In this document: positions 44,941 to 57,561 of the stretch, piece by piece | How positions within the stretch are numbered: position 1 is the first letter of the stretch | Layout of the letters: the number at the start of each line of letters is the position of its first letter | Origin: Thalassia testudinum | Taxonomy: Eukaryota; Streptophyta; Magnoliopsida; Alismatales; Hydrocharitaceae | Assembly (NCBI GenBank): GCA_037157565.1 | Contig: JAZHRO010000036.1 | Location: forward strand, 16,108,501-16,172,500 | Direction of reading: 5' to 3' | DNA length: 64,000 nt | The notes under the pieces: model-generated | Told to the model about the DNA's origin: nothing | What the model saw: only the letters and a program-made list of their open reading frames with translations | Databases searched by the model: none | Translations under genes and position numbers: made by a program

Positions 44941-46790
44941 TGGTAAGACGATTTTCGCTTTCGAATAATATGATTAAGATGATTTGTCATTTTAGTATTG
45001 AAGTGGTGGAAAATCGCTTAACAAAATAATTAGAATTAAAATTAAACCACTCACAGGAGAGCAGGTCGTGTCCACAGGGAGGCAATGATGCAATAAATTC
45101 ACGAATATTTTTTCCTTGTATTTGTTCAATCGAGTGCAAAATCCATGGTCAACTCTAACATGAAATGAGATGAAAAGAAGACCCACAATAACTCAAGAAT
45201 GTAAGGTTATATGCATAATTTTTCCTCAATGAAATATTCAATAAATATGTGATCAATCTATGTAATTTCCAATTGCACATGTATTAGAGAGAAATTGTGT
45301 ACATCTTAATGCAAAACCAATGTCAAAAGATGTGAATAACAAAAGCTAAGTAATTATGAGAAAGCATGAGCATGAAGTTGCAATTTCACTCAACATATCA
45401 AATATTAAAATCAAAATGAAAGTTTGGCAATGGCACTCAAATGTAAATATTAATTAACCCAAAAATAAAGGATTTGCTTCCTTTGTGTGTGCGCGAAGAG
45501 GAGGCGATGGCGGGCCGCGGGAAGCTTGGAGGAGGATAAGCGCAACGAGAGCTTTTCGATGGTGGTGGTGGTGCTCCAAACAACCGTCGGTGGTCGTTAG
45601 TCGGAGTGGGAGAAGCGGCAACGGTGGCGACTGTTGCTGCTACTCTTGCATGCTCTGCTGCTGGAAGGTGCGCGGAAGGTGCTGCGAGCAGCAGTGCAGC
45701 GAGGTGCAGATGCACGCAGGGAGGCGCGCGATCTGGAAGTGGGGCACGGCTACTGCGGGTGTGCGGCAGGGGCTGAGGCACGGGGGGGTCATGCGCTGAG
45801 CTGCTGGTGGGCGCACGGCTACTGCGGTGGAGGTGCAGCATGCACGGGTATGCTGCTGTGAGGGGCAGGCACACGCGGAGGGATGCGGACACACGCAAAG
45901 GGGTGGGCAGCTGCTGCGGGTGTGTGGCAGGGGCGCGCGCGGGCAGGTGGAGTGAGGGTGAGTGCGAGGTGCGTGCTGCAGCAGCTGCGTGGATGAGGAG
46001 CTAGTGGGGCGTGTAGCAGCTGGGAGTGCGCATGGAAGGGAAGATGTGCTCGGGCAGTAGGAGGTGGTTGTTGTTGGTCACTTTGGCATGAAGGTGGTCT
46101 GCGGTGATGGTGGCGTTGCATTCGTTGAGGCCTGCAAACAGAGTAACGAAGGTGATGATGAATAGTATCATGCAAAAGGGAAGAAAAGAAAGAATAAAGA
46201 GAAAGAATAAAGGAGTTCTTTGTGTGGCCGATGAGGCACACGCTGACGGTAAGTGGCCGAGCTTGCCGGCTTGGCGCGGTGGCCTATCACTGCGCCAGTC
46301 CACGATGTGGCGAGGCTCGACCGTGGAGACCACAGTGATGGGCGGATGCACGGTGATGGGCGGGCGGCGTCTCCGAGAGCATGGCAGCCTCCCTCTTTTC
46401 CTTATCCTAATCGAGGAGACCAGATCCACTTCTGGCGCTCCTTGACTGGGCTCTTCAATGCGGTAGCTAGAGGACGAAATGCAATCGTTCCTGATAGAAG
46501 AGGAATAAAATAATAATAAAATATTATGGTTATTTATACACAAACCCTTAACTTGTATGTTAACTTAAAATAATGCATGCAATGCACCTAATTGGTTAAC
46601 TAATTAAATGAATGTAATTCTAAGTTAATTCTAAATGCATTTAAATATGGATGCCACACATGAATTATGCACTTAAGCTAAAAATATGAATTAATTTAAT
46701 TACATCCTAATGTATGCTATCTAAATGTTAAAATTAACTTAATGTCGAGGCACTTAAATACTTAAATAGCCCACAAATATGGGCTAATCA
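44941..46790 (-). mobile_element. C 3' LTR
   Basis: On plus it starts TGGTAAGACG and ends GGGCTAATCA. Minus-strand TATA at 46532-46539 (tttatac on plus). Overlapping GC-rich ORFs on both strands (45437-46543) change length and frame between the two LTR copies and are not supported as genes. Confidence 0.9.
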
Positions 46791-46828
46791 AATACCCCCA
46801 TGCCTAGTTTTTTCTAGTCCCTAGCAAA
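46791..46828 (-). promoter_or_regulatory. C polypurine tract with upstream hairpin
   Basis: The minus strand reads GGCATGGGGGTATT before the LTR. At 46811-46828 TTTGCTAG, GGA, CTAGAAAA forms a 4-bp core stem CTAG/CTAG extended by TTT/AAA with one mismatch. Confidence 0.8.
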
Positions 46829-48094
46829 TCTAAGCAATAACCTAGCAGTCCAAGTAGACTAGCCAACCCAATAGATCTTTCTTTAGAAACATGTTAAGTT
46901 CAGACTTTAAACCTAAGGTTCCCAAGTAGTTGCTAAGTTACAGACTAGGTTGGCTAAAGACGAGTTACAGGCATAGGTTTCCCTGATTTCTAACTCTACC
47001 CTAGGGTTTATTACTCTCCGAGATTAAAGCATCCATGCATGTGCATTGATCTGAGTTATTTGAGGTTGGTATGATTGCCAACCTAGAGAGGAAAAATGAT
47101 TTTTTTTTAATATATATATTTTTGTTTGATTCCTTTAAGTCTAACCTTGGATCAACTATCAACATGGTTTGTGTTGGATTCATTGTCCCCATCACCGTAC
47201 CTCAAAGGGTGCCTGGATTTCGATGCTTCGAGATAGCACCGCCCATAACGACCCCAAGAACTCTTGGCAATTGACACTTCGAGATAGTATCGCCCATGGA
47301 TTTCTTAAGCGAATTCAGGCCTGTGGCAATCGACACTTTGAGATAGGGCTGCCCATGGTACCTAAACCGCACAATGCACTTACATGCCTCCAGTAGGATG
47401 GATATCCTAAGAGACAAGCGTCGAGGAGGTAACATGTTATCATCACATCCTTAAGGTGAGTATATACTCCACCTCTCCTACGGCAGGAACTCTTCCAATC
47501 AAATTGTGTTTTCAAGCTTCTCCTAAGTTAAAACTAAGAGAACCAAATTTTCTTTTAAGAAAGGAATTAAGGTGATCACTTACTTACACAAGATCAAGTG
47601 TGTGTGAAATTTGGATGCTTAGGTTACAAGGACCTATAAACCAAAAGGTAGAACAAGACTCCAGGTACTACCCAGCCTTTAACTAAAACCCTAACTTTCC
47701 TTCCTCAACCTTTTAAGGAATGGTCTGCAACTTAATCTCCTACTTAAGTTTTTAAGTCCACAAAGGACCTTAAAGGTCTAAAGCTAGTATCTCAACTTAG
47801 CTTCTAAATTCAGACGCCTAGAGTCAACTTAGTCTAACCTAAAGCTCTGGTCTACCTAAGAATGCAGGGCCCAGCCAGTTAAGCTCAATGCAAAATGTTT
47901 GTGTGTGTGTGTGTGTGTTTTTCCTTTTTCAATGCAAATGTATGCAATGAAGAATGCTTTAACTAAATGCCTGAATGAACTATGTATAAATGCTATGTAT
48001 ATCCCCAAGTACAACCCCCCATGCCTAAAACCTGCAATGTCCCCATTGCATAGAAGGATATTACCTGGGTCAGAGTTGGGCTGCCATTGTTTTG
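46829..48094 (-). other. C 3' non-coding module
   Basis: It holds an internal purine tract block (48015-48050), a block alignable with B and D (about 47560-47830), and three repeats (about 47212-47246, 47262-47297, 47323-47356). A TG microsatellite is at about 47899-47918. The GGGAGGCAACCC box was not found here. Confidence 0.75.
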
Positions 48095-48490
48095 TTAGTA
48101 GCCGAGTAGCCAAAGAACCTGCAACTCAAGTTCAAGGATCACAGAAATAGGCCATAAAAATGAGCAAAGTAATGCTGGCCTAGAAAACAGGTAACCTAGA
48201 ATGTTGGCAAGCTGATGATGAATCCCAATAGCAAATGCTCGCCCAACCAGGATGGGAATGAAATCATTCCAGGTCACCAGAGGAGGTTCTAAAGGATAAA
48301 CTGGCATAACAACCTCCAAAGGGGTAGGGGGAGGGTGACAAGGATCCTTCAAAAGAAATGGGGAAGGAAAGGTGTAGAAATAAACCCCCAGGGTAATGAA
48401 CTGACCATAGAAAGCATCAATCCATACCCAGTACTCCATTACAAGAGATATTGATCTGTTAAGCCCCCCGGTCAAAATAGTAGTGAGCAT
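48095..48490 (-). CDS. Hypothetical hydrophobic ORF in element C
   Basis: An open frame of 131 codons downstream of the acidic ORF has many Leu, Ile, Phe and Pro and long uncharged stretches. No homology is recognised, and B has no clear equivalent. It may be a chance frame in non-coding 3' sequence, so confidence is low. Confidence 0.2.
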   Translation of the reverse strand: MLTTILTGGLNRSISLVMEYWVWIDAFYGQFITLGVYFYTFPSPFLLKDPCHPPPTPLEVVMPVYPLEPPLVTWNDFIPILVGRAFAIGIHHQLANILGYLFSRPALLCSFLWPISVILELELQVLWLLGY

Positions 48491-48635
48491 GTCTTTAATC
48501 CAGGGATTGTCTAGGCTATCTAAGTTTCAAGGTTGCGAAATGGCCATAAGATCTAAGTTGGGCTTAATCGGCTCGGTGTCCATCCCTAACACTCTTCCTA
48601 ATTCCTCAATCTCATCCCTAGCATCCCTTGTACTA

Positions 48636-49790
48636 TCACAAGTATCTTCCTGCATCAGGAGTCAAAATTTCACCTTCAGACATAAGCGATTCAGAGGGTG
48701 ACTTCGAATCAAATGAAGGCAGGTTGGAAGCAACAGATTTGGGGATTATCCTATCAACGTCATCCCCAGGTTCTTGCTCTTTACTCAAATCCTCCCCAAA
48801 GTCTATATGTGAATCCACATAAATCTCAGAAGTTACTTCCACATTTTCCATTATTTCATCATGAGGAGGGATATCATCAATTGGTGTGCTAAGGAAACCT
48901 AATTTGGTCGAATTTGTGACATCCTCAGGGGCTAATTCTTCAAATAAAACATAATCACTCTTAGTGTCACTCCAAATCTTAAATGTAGGTTCCTCATATA
49001 ATTCATCTGTCTCCTCATCATACGATTCATCATATACCCAAGGTCTAGAATCATCTAAAATCATAGCAGATCCCCTAGGGCACTCAATCTGGGGTAAATG
49101 GTTTACACTGGTAACATCCGACTCCTCAGATAGGTGAATTTCTTCAGGGTTAGGTTCCCTAAGGGTGGGTTTAAGTTCCATCTCGTGATTAGAAGGGAGG
49201 GCAGGATTAACAACTTGACTTCGACCCACTTCATCAAATGCGACGAAAATACTATCATCTAGGTTGAGGTCTTCCAATGGTACCATCATTCCCTTCTTTT
49301 AACTCCAATATAATTCAGGTGGATACTCAACCTGATCATCATCTTCCTCGGGTTTCCACCTTTCTTCGTCCAATGTATAGCTACTTTCATACATATCCTC
49401 CTCCCACTTAAAGCGTGGACCTCTCAAAGAAGTGCCATCTAGCAGGGAGGTTTCAAAATCAATCCTCGAAAAGTAGCAATTCTTCCTTACATAATCCCCA
49501 AAATTTCCCTCCAACTTAGGGTATGGCTCTCCCACGGGAGATGCATCTCGCGTAGAGGGGTGCATTTCATCCTTAATGGGGTAGGTTGGGTGGCTAATGG
49601 CTTCTTTTTCTTGTTGGCCTACTCTCGAAGATTCTCCTAATAAATCAATCATTTCATCTTGCATTTTCTGTTTTTGCATCTTCAAGGAGAAGAAATCATC
49701 ATTACTATAAGGAGAGAAGTCAGGCTCAGGGTTAAAGTACCTAGGATTTTCTGTCCAAGCATTATAATCATTCAGCGAGGGTGGGTTGGG
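48636..49790 (-). pseudogene. C acidic protein
   Basis: This frame runs from about 49790 to 48636 with one TAA at 49299. The N-terminal part has D-Y-N-A-W-T-E-N-P and F-S-P-Y-S. The middle is K/E/Y-rich. The C-terminal 217 codons (from 49289) are Asp/Glu-rich, with PWVYDES, EEPTFKIWSD, YVLFEELAPEDV, GFLSTP and an end near D-A-G-R-Y-L. The C-terminal part matches the remnant ORF at 1192-1620. No catalytic or gag motif is seen. It replaces gag-pol in this element. Confidence 0.65.
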
Positions 49791-49795
49791 TATTT

Positions 49796-50020
49796 CTATG
49801 GTGTGTGGATATTAGGTAAGGCAAATCCCGCTCCTAGGTTCTGCTCACTGATTTGGGGCTTAACCAAGCCAATACTCCTATAATAGGAGTAAAAAGGATC
49901 CCACTGGTTGTCATTTTTCCCATCAAAATATGGACCATCTCGGTGTATGGGATCAAAGATTGCAGAGTGGGGGTAAGGATGTGGGAAATATGTGAAAGGA
50001 TGATGGTCGAATTGGTCCAT
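49796..50020 (-). pseudogene. C ORF, N-terminal segment (aromatic-rich)
   Basis: It starts at ATG 50020 with M-D-Q-F-D-H-H-P-F, rich in His, Tyr, Phe, Asp and Pro. A one-base frameshift near 49800 separates it from the acidic frame that continues to 48636, so it is probably the true N-terminus of the same protein. Confidence 0.5.
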
Positions 50021-51282
50021 TCTAACTCACACCACTGTCAGATTTCCCAAAGCAAACACAATTCCAAAAGGACTTTTTAGTTCTTTCCCAATTTAGGCTT
50101 TTGATATTAAGTCAGATTGTAGGTGACAATACAATTTGTTCAATCAATTTACGTGCTTATTGTCGACCTACGGATCGCCTAAGAAGACCTAACTGGGACT
50201 TACGTGATCCTCCCTAAAGCCCAAAAAGTTTAGTCACCACCAAACACGGCAAAGAAGGATGCACGTAGGGTTAAACCCTTCCTTTGAAGAGTTGATTTTG
50301 CGATGCTTCTTAACTACCCTCAATCCCCAAGGTTTGGAGGCAACTTCACCTCTGAACTAAAGTTTGGGTCACTTTAGACCTCAGTAATAGGAGGCTCTAG
50401 TCCTAGCAGTTCCAAACTTGAGGAGTGTCTAAAAGCGTGCCTTGGTGCAAGAGATATAAGTGTACATACACCGCAAAAGATTTTGAATTTTGAATTGCAT
50501 GCCAAGTTTGAAAATCAAGTCCTTGATTTTTAAATGTTCCTCCTTTAATTAGTACTTTTTAAAAAATTAAATGTGACCACTTTATTAGATCGCTTCAAGA
50601 CAGATTATGTGGTCTAAAAATTAATCCAAATGCATTTGCATGACAGGTAGAAATGCAAAGTTAGAAGTACATACTTGATTCCAGCATTCTTCATGCAATA
50701 TGCAAGATAGGAAGTGAGATCTAGATGCTACTCATTTAATCCTAGATGATTCGACCTAAGGGCAGGCAGCTTCCAGCAGGTAGCTCATGTTTTTTTCTTT
50801 TTAGCTACTTATGCACAAACAAATTAAGGATAAACAATCCACAAAGAAAACCTAGATCTAAAGAAAAGGGAACAAACTCTCGAAATGTTACCCAACATGG
50901 GCCTAAAAGAAAGTCGGGGAACAAACCCCTCAACTACACCCCAGAACAAGGGTCTCAAACCAAAATGTGCAAGAAAAATTAAGTCTAAAGTCTTAATCCT
51001 ACTCTAATCAAATCAGCGACTAAATGTGCAGAGACGATCGTCACGTCCTCGTCCTTCCCCTCCTGGCAATCTGGTTCCTTGCAAGGTGGCTCGAACAATT
51101 TTCCCTCTGGCGATGTTAAGGGTCGCCTCTCACGATGGCTAGTGTGATGACAAGTCGTAGAATGTGTGTTGCAGATCGTTGCTCTCGCATTAGAAAAAAA
51201 AATCCAGAGTTAAAAATGATTCAAAATTTAAATCAATGTGAACGAATGAATGAATGAATGCGATTTAATTAAGCATGTTGCC
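50021..51282 (-). other. C 5' leader, no credible ORF
   Basis: This is non-coding sequence between PBS and the C ORF. A short plus-strand ORF (50746-50982) lacks support. I see no box clearly shared with the B/D leader. Confidence 0.5.
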
Positions 51283-51300
51283 TCCCCGGCAACGACACCA
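51283..51300 (-). promoter_or_regulatory. C primer binding site (tRNA-Asp)
   Basis: The minus strand reads TGGTGTCGTTGCCGGGGA, a two-mismatch version of the tRNA-Asp complement, 2 bp from the LTR. Confidence 0.9.
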
Positions 51301-51302
51301 TT

Positions 51303-53211
51303 TAGTAAGACGGTTTTCACTTTCGAATAATATGATTAATATGATTTGTCATTTTAGTATCAAAGTGGTGGAAAATCGCTTAACAAAATAAGTAGAATTA
51401 AAATTAAACCACTCACAGGAGAGCGGGTCGTGTCCATAGAGAGGCAATGATGCAATAAATTCATGAATATTTTTTCCTTGTATTCGTTCAATCGAGTGCG
51501 AAATACATCGTCAACTCTAACATGAAATGTGACGAAAAGAAGACACACAATAACTCGAGAATGTAAGGTTATATGCGTAATTTTTCCTCAATGAAATATT
51601 CAATAAATATGTGATCAATCTATGTAATTTCCAATTGCACATGTATTAGAGAGAAATTATGTACATCTTAATGCAAAACCAATTTCAAAAGATGTGAATA
51701 ACAAAAGCCAAGTAATTATGAGAAAGCATGAGCATGAAGTTGTAATTTCACTCAATATATCAAATATTAAAATCAAAATGAGAGTTTGGCAATGGCACTC
51801 AAATGTAAATATTAATTAACCCAAAAATAGAGGATTTGCTTCCTTTGTGCCTGCGTGAAGAGGAGGCGATGGCAGGCCGTGGGAAGCTCGGAGGAGGATA
51901 AGCACAACGAGAGCTTTCCGATGGTGGTGGTGGCATCCGAACGGCTGTCAATGGTCTCTGGTCGAAGTGGGAGAAGCAGCAGCGGCGGCGGTTGTTGCTG
52001 CTGCTCTTGTGCGCTCTACTACTAGAGGGCACGCGGCAGGTGCTACAGGCAGCGGTGCAGCAAGGTGCGGACACACACAGGGAGGTGCGCGTGGGCTGCA
52101 AGTGGGGCGCAGCTACTACGGGTGTACGGCAGGGGCTGAGGGCGCACTAGCTGGAGCTGCGGGAGGCTGCTGCAGGTGTATGGCAGGGGTTGAGGAGCAG
52201 GGGGGTCGTGCGTTGAGCTGCTGGTGGGCAAACGCCTGCTGCGGTGGAGGTGCAGCGCGCGCGGGTAGGCTGCTGTAAGGGGTAGGCACGCGCAGAGGGA
52301 TGCGGACGCATGAAGAAGGGCGAGCGGCTGCTGCAGGTGTGCGGCAGGGGCGTGCGTGGGCTGGTGGAATGCAGGTGTGCACGAGGTGAGTGCTGTAGGA
52401 GGTGCGAGGGTGAGGAGCTGGTGGGGCATGCAGCAGTTGCAAGCTACGCATGGAAGGGAAGATGTGCTTGGGCAATAGGAGGTGGCTGTTGCTAGCTGTT
52501 TTGGCGTGAAGGTGGTCTGCAATGATGGTGGTGGTGCATTTGTTGAGGCCTGCAAACAGAGTAATGAAGGTGATGATGAATAGTATCATGCAAAAGAAAA
52601 GAAAAGAGAGAATAAAGAGAAAGAAGAAAAGAGTTCTTTGCGCGGTCGATGAGGCACATGCTCACGATAAGTGGCCGAGCTCGCCGGCTTGGCGTGGCGG
52701 CCTGTCACTCCACTGACCCACAGTGTGGCGAGGCCCGGCCATGGAGGCCACAATGATGGGTGGATGCACGATGATGGGCGGGCGGCATCTCTGGGAGCAT
52801 GGCAGCCTTTCTCTCTTCCTTATCCCAGTCGAGGAGACCAGATCCACTTCTGGTGCTCCTCCTTGACTGGGCTCTTCAATGCGGCAACTGGAGGAAGAAA
52901 TGTAGTCGTTCCTCATAGAAGAAGAATAAAATAATAATAAAATATTGTGGTTATTTATACACAAACCCTTAACTTTTATGTTAACTTAAAATAATGCATG
53001 CAATGCACCTAATTGGTTAACTAATTAAATGAATGCAATTCTAAGTTAATTTTAAATTCATTTAAATATGGATGCCACACATGTATTATGCACTTAAGCT
53101 AAAAATATGAATTAATTTAATTACATCCTAATGTATGCTATCTAAATGTTAAAATTAACTTAGTGTCGAGGCACTTAAATACTTAAATAACCCACAAATA
53201 TGGGTTAATCA
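51303..53211 (-). mobile_element. C 5' LTR
   Basis: It pairs with 44941-46790. The terminal TG on plus is mutated to TA (TAGTAAGACGG). It ends GGGTTAATCA. TATA (minus) at 52953-52960. Confidence 0.9.
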
Positions 53212-53990
53212 TGGGCCCATGTTGCCGAGGGTCATACAATGAGCACATGCCCCATAGTAGGAATGTGCATCTTTGAATTTAGTGGGCCAAAGGAACCCAC
53301 ACTGGAGGATCTTCGCTGCGATTTTACGCCAGAGAAATGTCCACCACAAGACTAGTCATGACAGAAAGAGATGACATCATTGACCTCGTCGTTGGAAATG
53401 CATCTTCGGATTACTTGGTCATTACCAATGTGAAACAGATAAGGATCTTGCCAGACATAGTACTTAGCATCGAAAATCAACTTGTCTCACCGGGAGGTTG
53501 CCCACGAGGTATGATGTATAAATGATGACTTGGGATCCCAAGAGGTATGATCTGAATTTCTCCAGATCGAATACTACAACCAGCAACTCTTTCTCCGTAA
53601 TCATGTAATTACATTGAGCTTCGTTCAATGTCTTGTCGGCGTAATATATTACCATTGGTTTTTTGTCAATTTTCTACCCCAGCATCGCTCCTACTACGTC
53701 GTTAAACGCATTGCACATGATCTCGAAGGGTTAAGACCAATCAGGGGATTGTAGGATTAGAGCTTAGGTAACTAGGTCATGTAGGATTTAGAAAGCGTAA
53801 ATGCACTCACTAGTCATTTTGAAAGGCGTGTCCTTTGAGAGAAGATTTATTAAGGGGCTCACGATCTTTGAGAAATCAGATTTGAATCATCGATAGAAAC
53901 CAATGTGCCCCAAAAATGATCGAATGTCTTTAACCAAGGAAGGCACAGGTAATTTGGAGATCAAGTTCGCCTTAGCTCAGTCAACTTGGA
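53212..53990 (-). pseudogene. D RNase H and integrase N-terminus
   Basis: RNase H is recognisable at 53655-53464 (YYADKTLNEAQ, TEKELLVVVF, KFRSYLLG). The integrase zinc domain follows at about 53350-53212 in shifted frames, with S-C-G-G-H and C-A-H-C-M-T-L-G, cut by element C at 53212. Confidence 0.75.
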
Positions 53991-55262
53991 TGTCTCATTC
54001 AGATACAAGGTGTCCAAGCACAATGCCCATAGGAACCATAAAGTATCTCTTTTCCCAGGAGAGAACCAGGTTCACATTAATGCATCTTCGGAGGATCTGA
54101 ACCAAGTGCAGGAGGTAATCATCGAAAGATTTACTGAAAACTGAGAAGTCATCCATGATGACTTCAAGGTATTTACCTACCATATCAAAGAATATGGTTA
54201 GCATGCACCGCTAAAGGTGGCCAGTGAGTTGCATAGCCTGGATGGCATCCTGCAGAATGCGTACGTACCACAGAGGCAGGTAAAGGTGGTCTTTTCCTGA
54301 TCTTCAGGATGGATTGCCACTTGTACCCAGAGTTTGCATCTAGGAAACAAAAAAATCAATTTCCCATCGATTTCTCGAGAATCTGATCAATGAATGGAAG
54401 AGGAAAGTGGTCATTCTTCGTGGAGGCATTCAATTTCCAATATTATATGCAGACTCTCCATGAGTTTGCAATTCGAGTCAGGATGGTTTCTCTAGATTCA
54501 ATCGTAATTTACGATGAGCCTTGCCTTTTTAGGCATAACTTGGATGGGGCTCACCCAGCGGCTGTCAGAGATGGGGTAAATGATTCCTGCATCGAGCCAA
54601 TTGATAATGTCCTTTTTCATGACCTCCTATAGATTTAGGTTTAGTCTTCTTTGCATTTCCCAAGATAGTCATGAGCCCTCTTCGATATAGATTTGATGCA
54701 TGCAATACAAGGGACTTATTCTAGTCAGGTCATCTAGAGTCCATCCAATGGCTCTTCGATGCTGCTAGAGGATAGAAATCAGCTTTGTTTCCTAATCAGG
54801 ATTGAGTCGAGAGTTGATAATCACAGGAAATGTTTGATTTGAACCCAAAAACATGCATTTCGTATGATCCGAGAGGGGTTTTAATTCAAACACCGGGTTA
54901 TCAACAGCGGGTGGGGGTTTCGGGATTGGCCTTAGAAGACAAGGTGGAAGCTAAGTATAGATCTAGATTAGCTTCGGACTCCTCGATTTGTGGGTCAAGA
55001 TCTTCTTGTGGTTGAGGTTCTGGGAGGACCTGGTTCACCTCTGTAATTGGATCCTCAACCAAGGAACTTATGTCACAGACTTCTTTGATTACCCCATAGT
55101 TTATTCCTTTCTAAGCCTTAAAGATATCGATTCTCAATGTTGTATTCCCAAATTTCAACTCGATCTAGCCCTCTTTGCAATTGATATTCACCCTAGTTGT
55201 GGCTAGGAACGGTCTCTCTAAGATGATCGGTGTATCTTTCAGATTTTTAAGAGTATCCATGT
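53991..55262 (-). pseudogene. D reverse transcriptase
   Basis: The clearest part is 54204-53995, with the catalytic I-M-D-D-F-S-V-F (FMDD in element A), L-R-R-C-I and GIVLGH. Upstream (54700-54240) fragments of the palm/finger region appear in several frames with many stops. The linker to protease is also decayed. Confidence 0.75.
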
Positions 55263-55899
55263 CTAACACATGAAATCCACCGGGAAGTAGAAATCTCGTA
55301 TCCAAATTAGAACATCCTCGAGAACTCCTCTTGGTGACTTTATTGTTCTGTCAGCCAGCTGTAGAGTCACCTCAGTCAGTTGGAGCTCAGTTTCCTCAAA
55401 ATGATCTAGTAGGGATGTGGGAATCAGGTTTATGGAGGTTCCTAAATCCAATAAGCTCGACCGAACTCTAGGTTGCCTATCTTACATGAGATCAAAGGGG
55501 TGCCAGGATCTTTCACTTTCTGCCAGAGTTTGCTCAAGATGATAGGGCTGGCTTGCATGGACAACACAATCGAACTCTAGTCTTTGTTTCACAGCTTACA
55601 CTTTGGTGTACATAAGTCCTTTAGAAATAGCGTGCAAGCCAATACGTGGCGAATCACATCTAGCGAGGGAATGCTTATTTGGACTTGTTCAAAGAGCTTG
55701 ACCAAGTCCTCCTCAAGTGCCACAGGTTTGGGTTTCTTTTTCCTTTGGCCAAGGCCTTAGAAAATGGAACCTCTATTGGTTCCTCTAGGATTGGTTCAGG
55801 CACTGGATCTAGGATGGGTATGTCTTGGATGACCATCCTATGGGTGGGCCCTGAATTACCAGGGCTAGAGTGGCTAGGATAAGGTGGACCCTGAGTCAT
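55263..55899 (-). pseudogene. D protease region
   Basis: The catalytic region at 55451-55400 is M-D-L-G-T-S-I-N-L-I-P with Asp intact, then L-Q-L-A-D-R-T and R-G-V-L-E-D-V. The preceding Pro/Ser/Glu-rich segment (55899-55675) is the gag-protease junction. The two parts are in different frames. Confidence 0.75.
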
Positions 55900-57561
55900 T
55901 TTGCCACTTCATGTAATAACAGTGTTTAGGCTGCTTGGTTTGGATTCAGAGTTGGCAAGACTGGTGGTTGCTGCTGATATCCCGAGTACGATGTGGAAGC
56001 TTCCATCCCATTGAGTGAAGGTGCAGAAGAGGCCAGATAGACATAATGAGCTTGGCCCTGATTTAGGTTCATAATGTGTCTCAGGTTCGCTATGTTATTC
56101 AAATTCCGCAGAGGTTGGGAAGGAGGTGCACCAAGTTAGTGAGTCCCAGCCATCTATGCGAGTTGATTTCGAACCTCTGTGATTTCTTCTTTATGTTGTT
56201 TCTGTATGGCCGCATTGGTTTTTTGCATATCAGCCAATGTCTGCAAAAATCAAGCTCATTTGATCTTCCTTAGTAGGCTTGATTTGGAAATTTGGGTTGG
56301 GACTAGGTTGAGAGGGCTGATATGATTGCAGAACTTGTCAGCGGGGTTGGAATTAAGGTCTTGAGTTCTGATTATTTCCCAACCACACAAAATTCGAATG
56401 ATTATGCCATCTAGGGTTATATGAGTTGGAGAATGGATCCTTCTGGATGGAGTGGAGATCCTTGCAGGTCTGAGGAACTCCAGAGTAATCAGAGTATGGG
56501 GGCTCAGAGTTCCCCTAACTAGAGTAGGATGGTTTAGAGTTTCCTCCGTAACCAGGGTCAGATCAGGTTGGATATGCATCCATCCACTGTTATGCGTGGT
56601 GGTGAATGTTATGCATGGCCTCCCCACTGGAGGGTGGGTGTGCATACCTGTTTTGCTGTGAACAAGTAGCTCTCTGTAGATGTCAAGTCAATTCGTCCAC
56701 CTTCTTTTCGATAATGAAGACTTTATCCAGGCAACTGGCCATCGACTCCAAGTCAACGGATGTAAAGAGGTCTCGTGTTTCTTGTGCCACTCATGTGTTT
56801 GTCAATGCACAGGTGATTTTCCGATCAAACACACCCATAGACTCATTGTTTATGGAGTTCTTGCACATGTTCTCAAGAATCTCCCAAACGGTGTCTTCAT
56901 GCTAACCCATGATGTTGTCACCATAGGTTGCATTGATAAATAATCTAATGTCTTCATGGAGTCCCTGGTAAAAAGACTGGACTTGTTCCCATTTAGGAAC
57001 TCCGTGATGAGGGTGTTTCCGCATGAGATCCAGAAAGCGATCCCATGCCTCATGAAATGGTTCTCCCATATTCTGTGTGAAATGCATGATCTGGTGTCTC
57101 AAGGCATTAGTGTGACCAACCGAGAAGAATTTCTTTAGGAATTCAGCTTGGTGTTCCTCCCATGTGTTGATCAATCAAGTCAGGGTTTGTTACTAATGGG
57201 CAGCATTGTCTATCAGAGAGAAGGAGAACATTTTCATGAGCAAGACATCCCGGTTCTCAACAAGTGGTCCAAAGGTCTAGGTCAGATGTTTTAGTTGTTT
57301 GATGTGTTGGAAAGGATCTTCAGAGTTTAAGCCGTGAAATTTGGGGATCACGCTAATCAGATTCAGCTTCAGTTCAGTATTAGGTCCTCCAACCAGGATT
57401 TGCACCTTGGGTTTGATAATGACCGCCGCGGGATTATAGTGATCTTGCATCTGTGGATGCAGTTGGAAGCTTATGAATGCATAAAGTAGATCTTGGAGAT
57501 TCTGCAATTGATTCTAAAAGTTGGTCACATGGCCTTCTCCTTCAAGATCTTGATTCTCCAT
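55900..57561 (-). pseudogene. D gag
   Basis: It starts at ATG 57561 (M-E-N-Q-D-L-E-G). Core motifs are DPFQHIKQL (about 57310), TWEEHQAEFLKKFF (57165), TNALRHQIMHF, FHEAWDRFLDLMRKHPHHGVP and FYQGL (about 56960). Stops occur near 57522, 57277 and 56902. The C-terminal region (56650-55900) is Pro/Gln/Asn-rich and broken. Most recognisable pieces remain in one frame. Confidence 0.8.

Larger units (their letters stand above)
44941..53211 (-). mobile_element. Non-autonomous gypsy element C, inserted in D integrase
   Basis: LTRs are 44941-46790 and 51303-53211, with a tRNA-Asp PBS (51283-51300), a polypurine tract (46791-46804) and an acidic ORF instead of gag-pol. Flanks tggga (44936-44940) and tgggc (53212-53216) differ at one position. 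Removal rejoins D's C-A-H-C zinc region to its H-D-M-I-P and WGIDFMG core. Confidence 0.92.

Noticed and set aside
45437..46543. Long minus-strand ORFs (up to 180 codons) in the C 3' LTR, with relatives at 52043-52964
   Set aside because: They are GC-rich, overlap ORFs on the other strand and change frame and length between the two LTR copies. Their similarity is explained by the LTR duplication.
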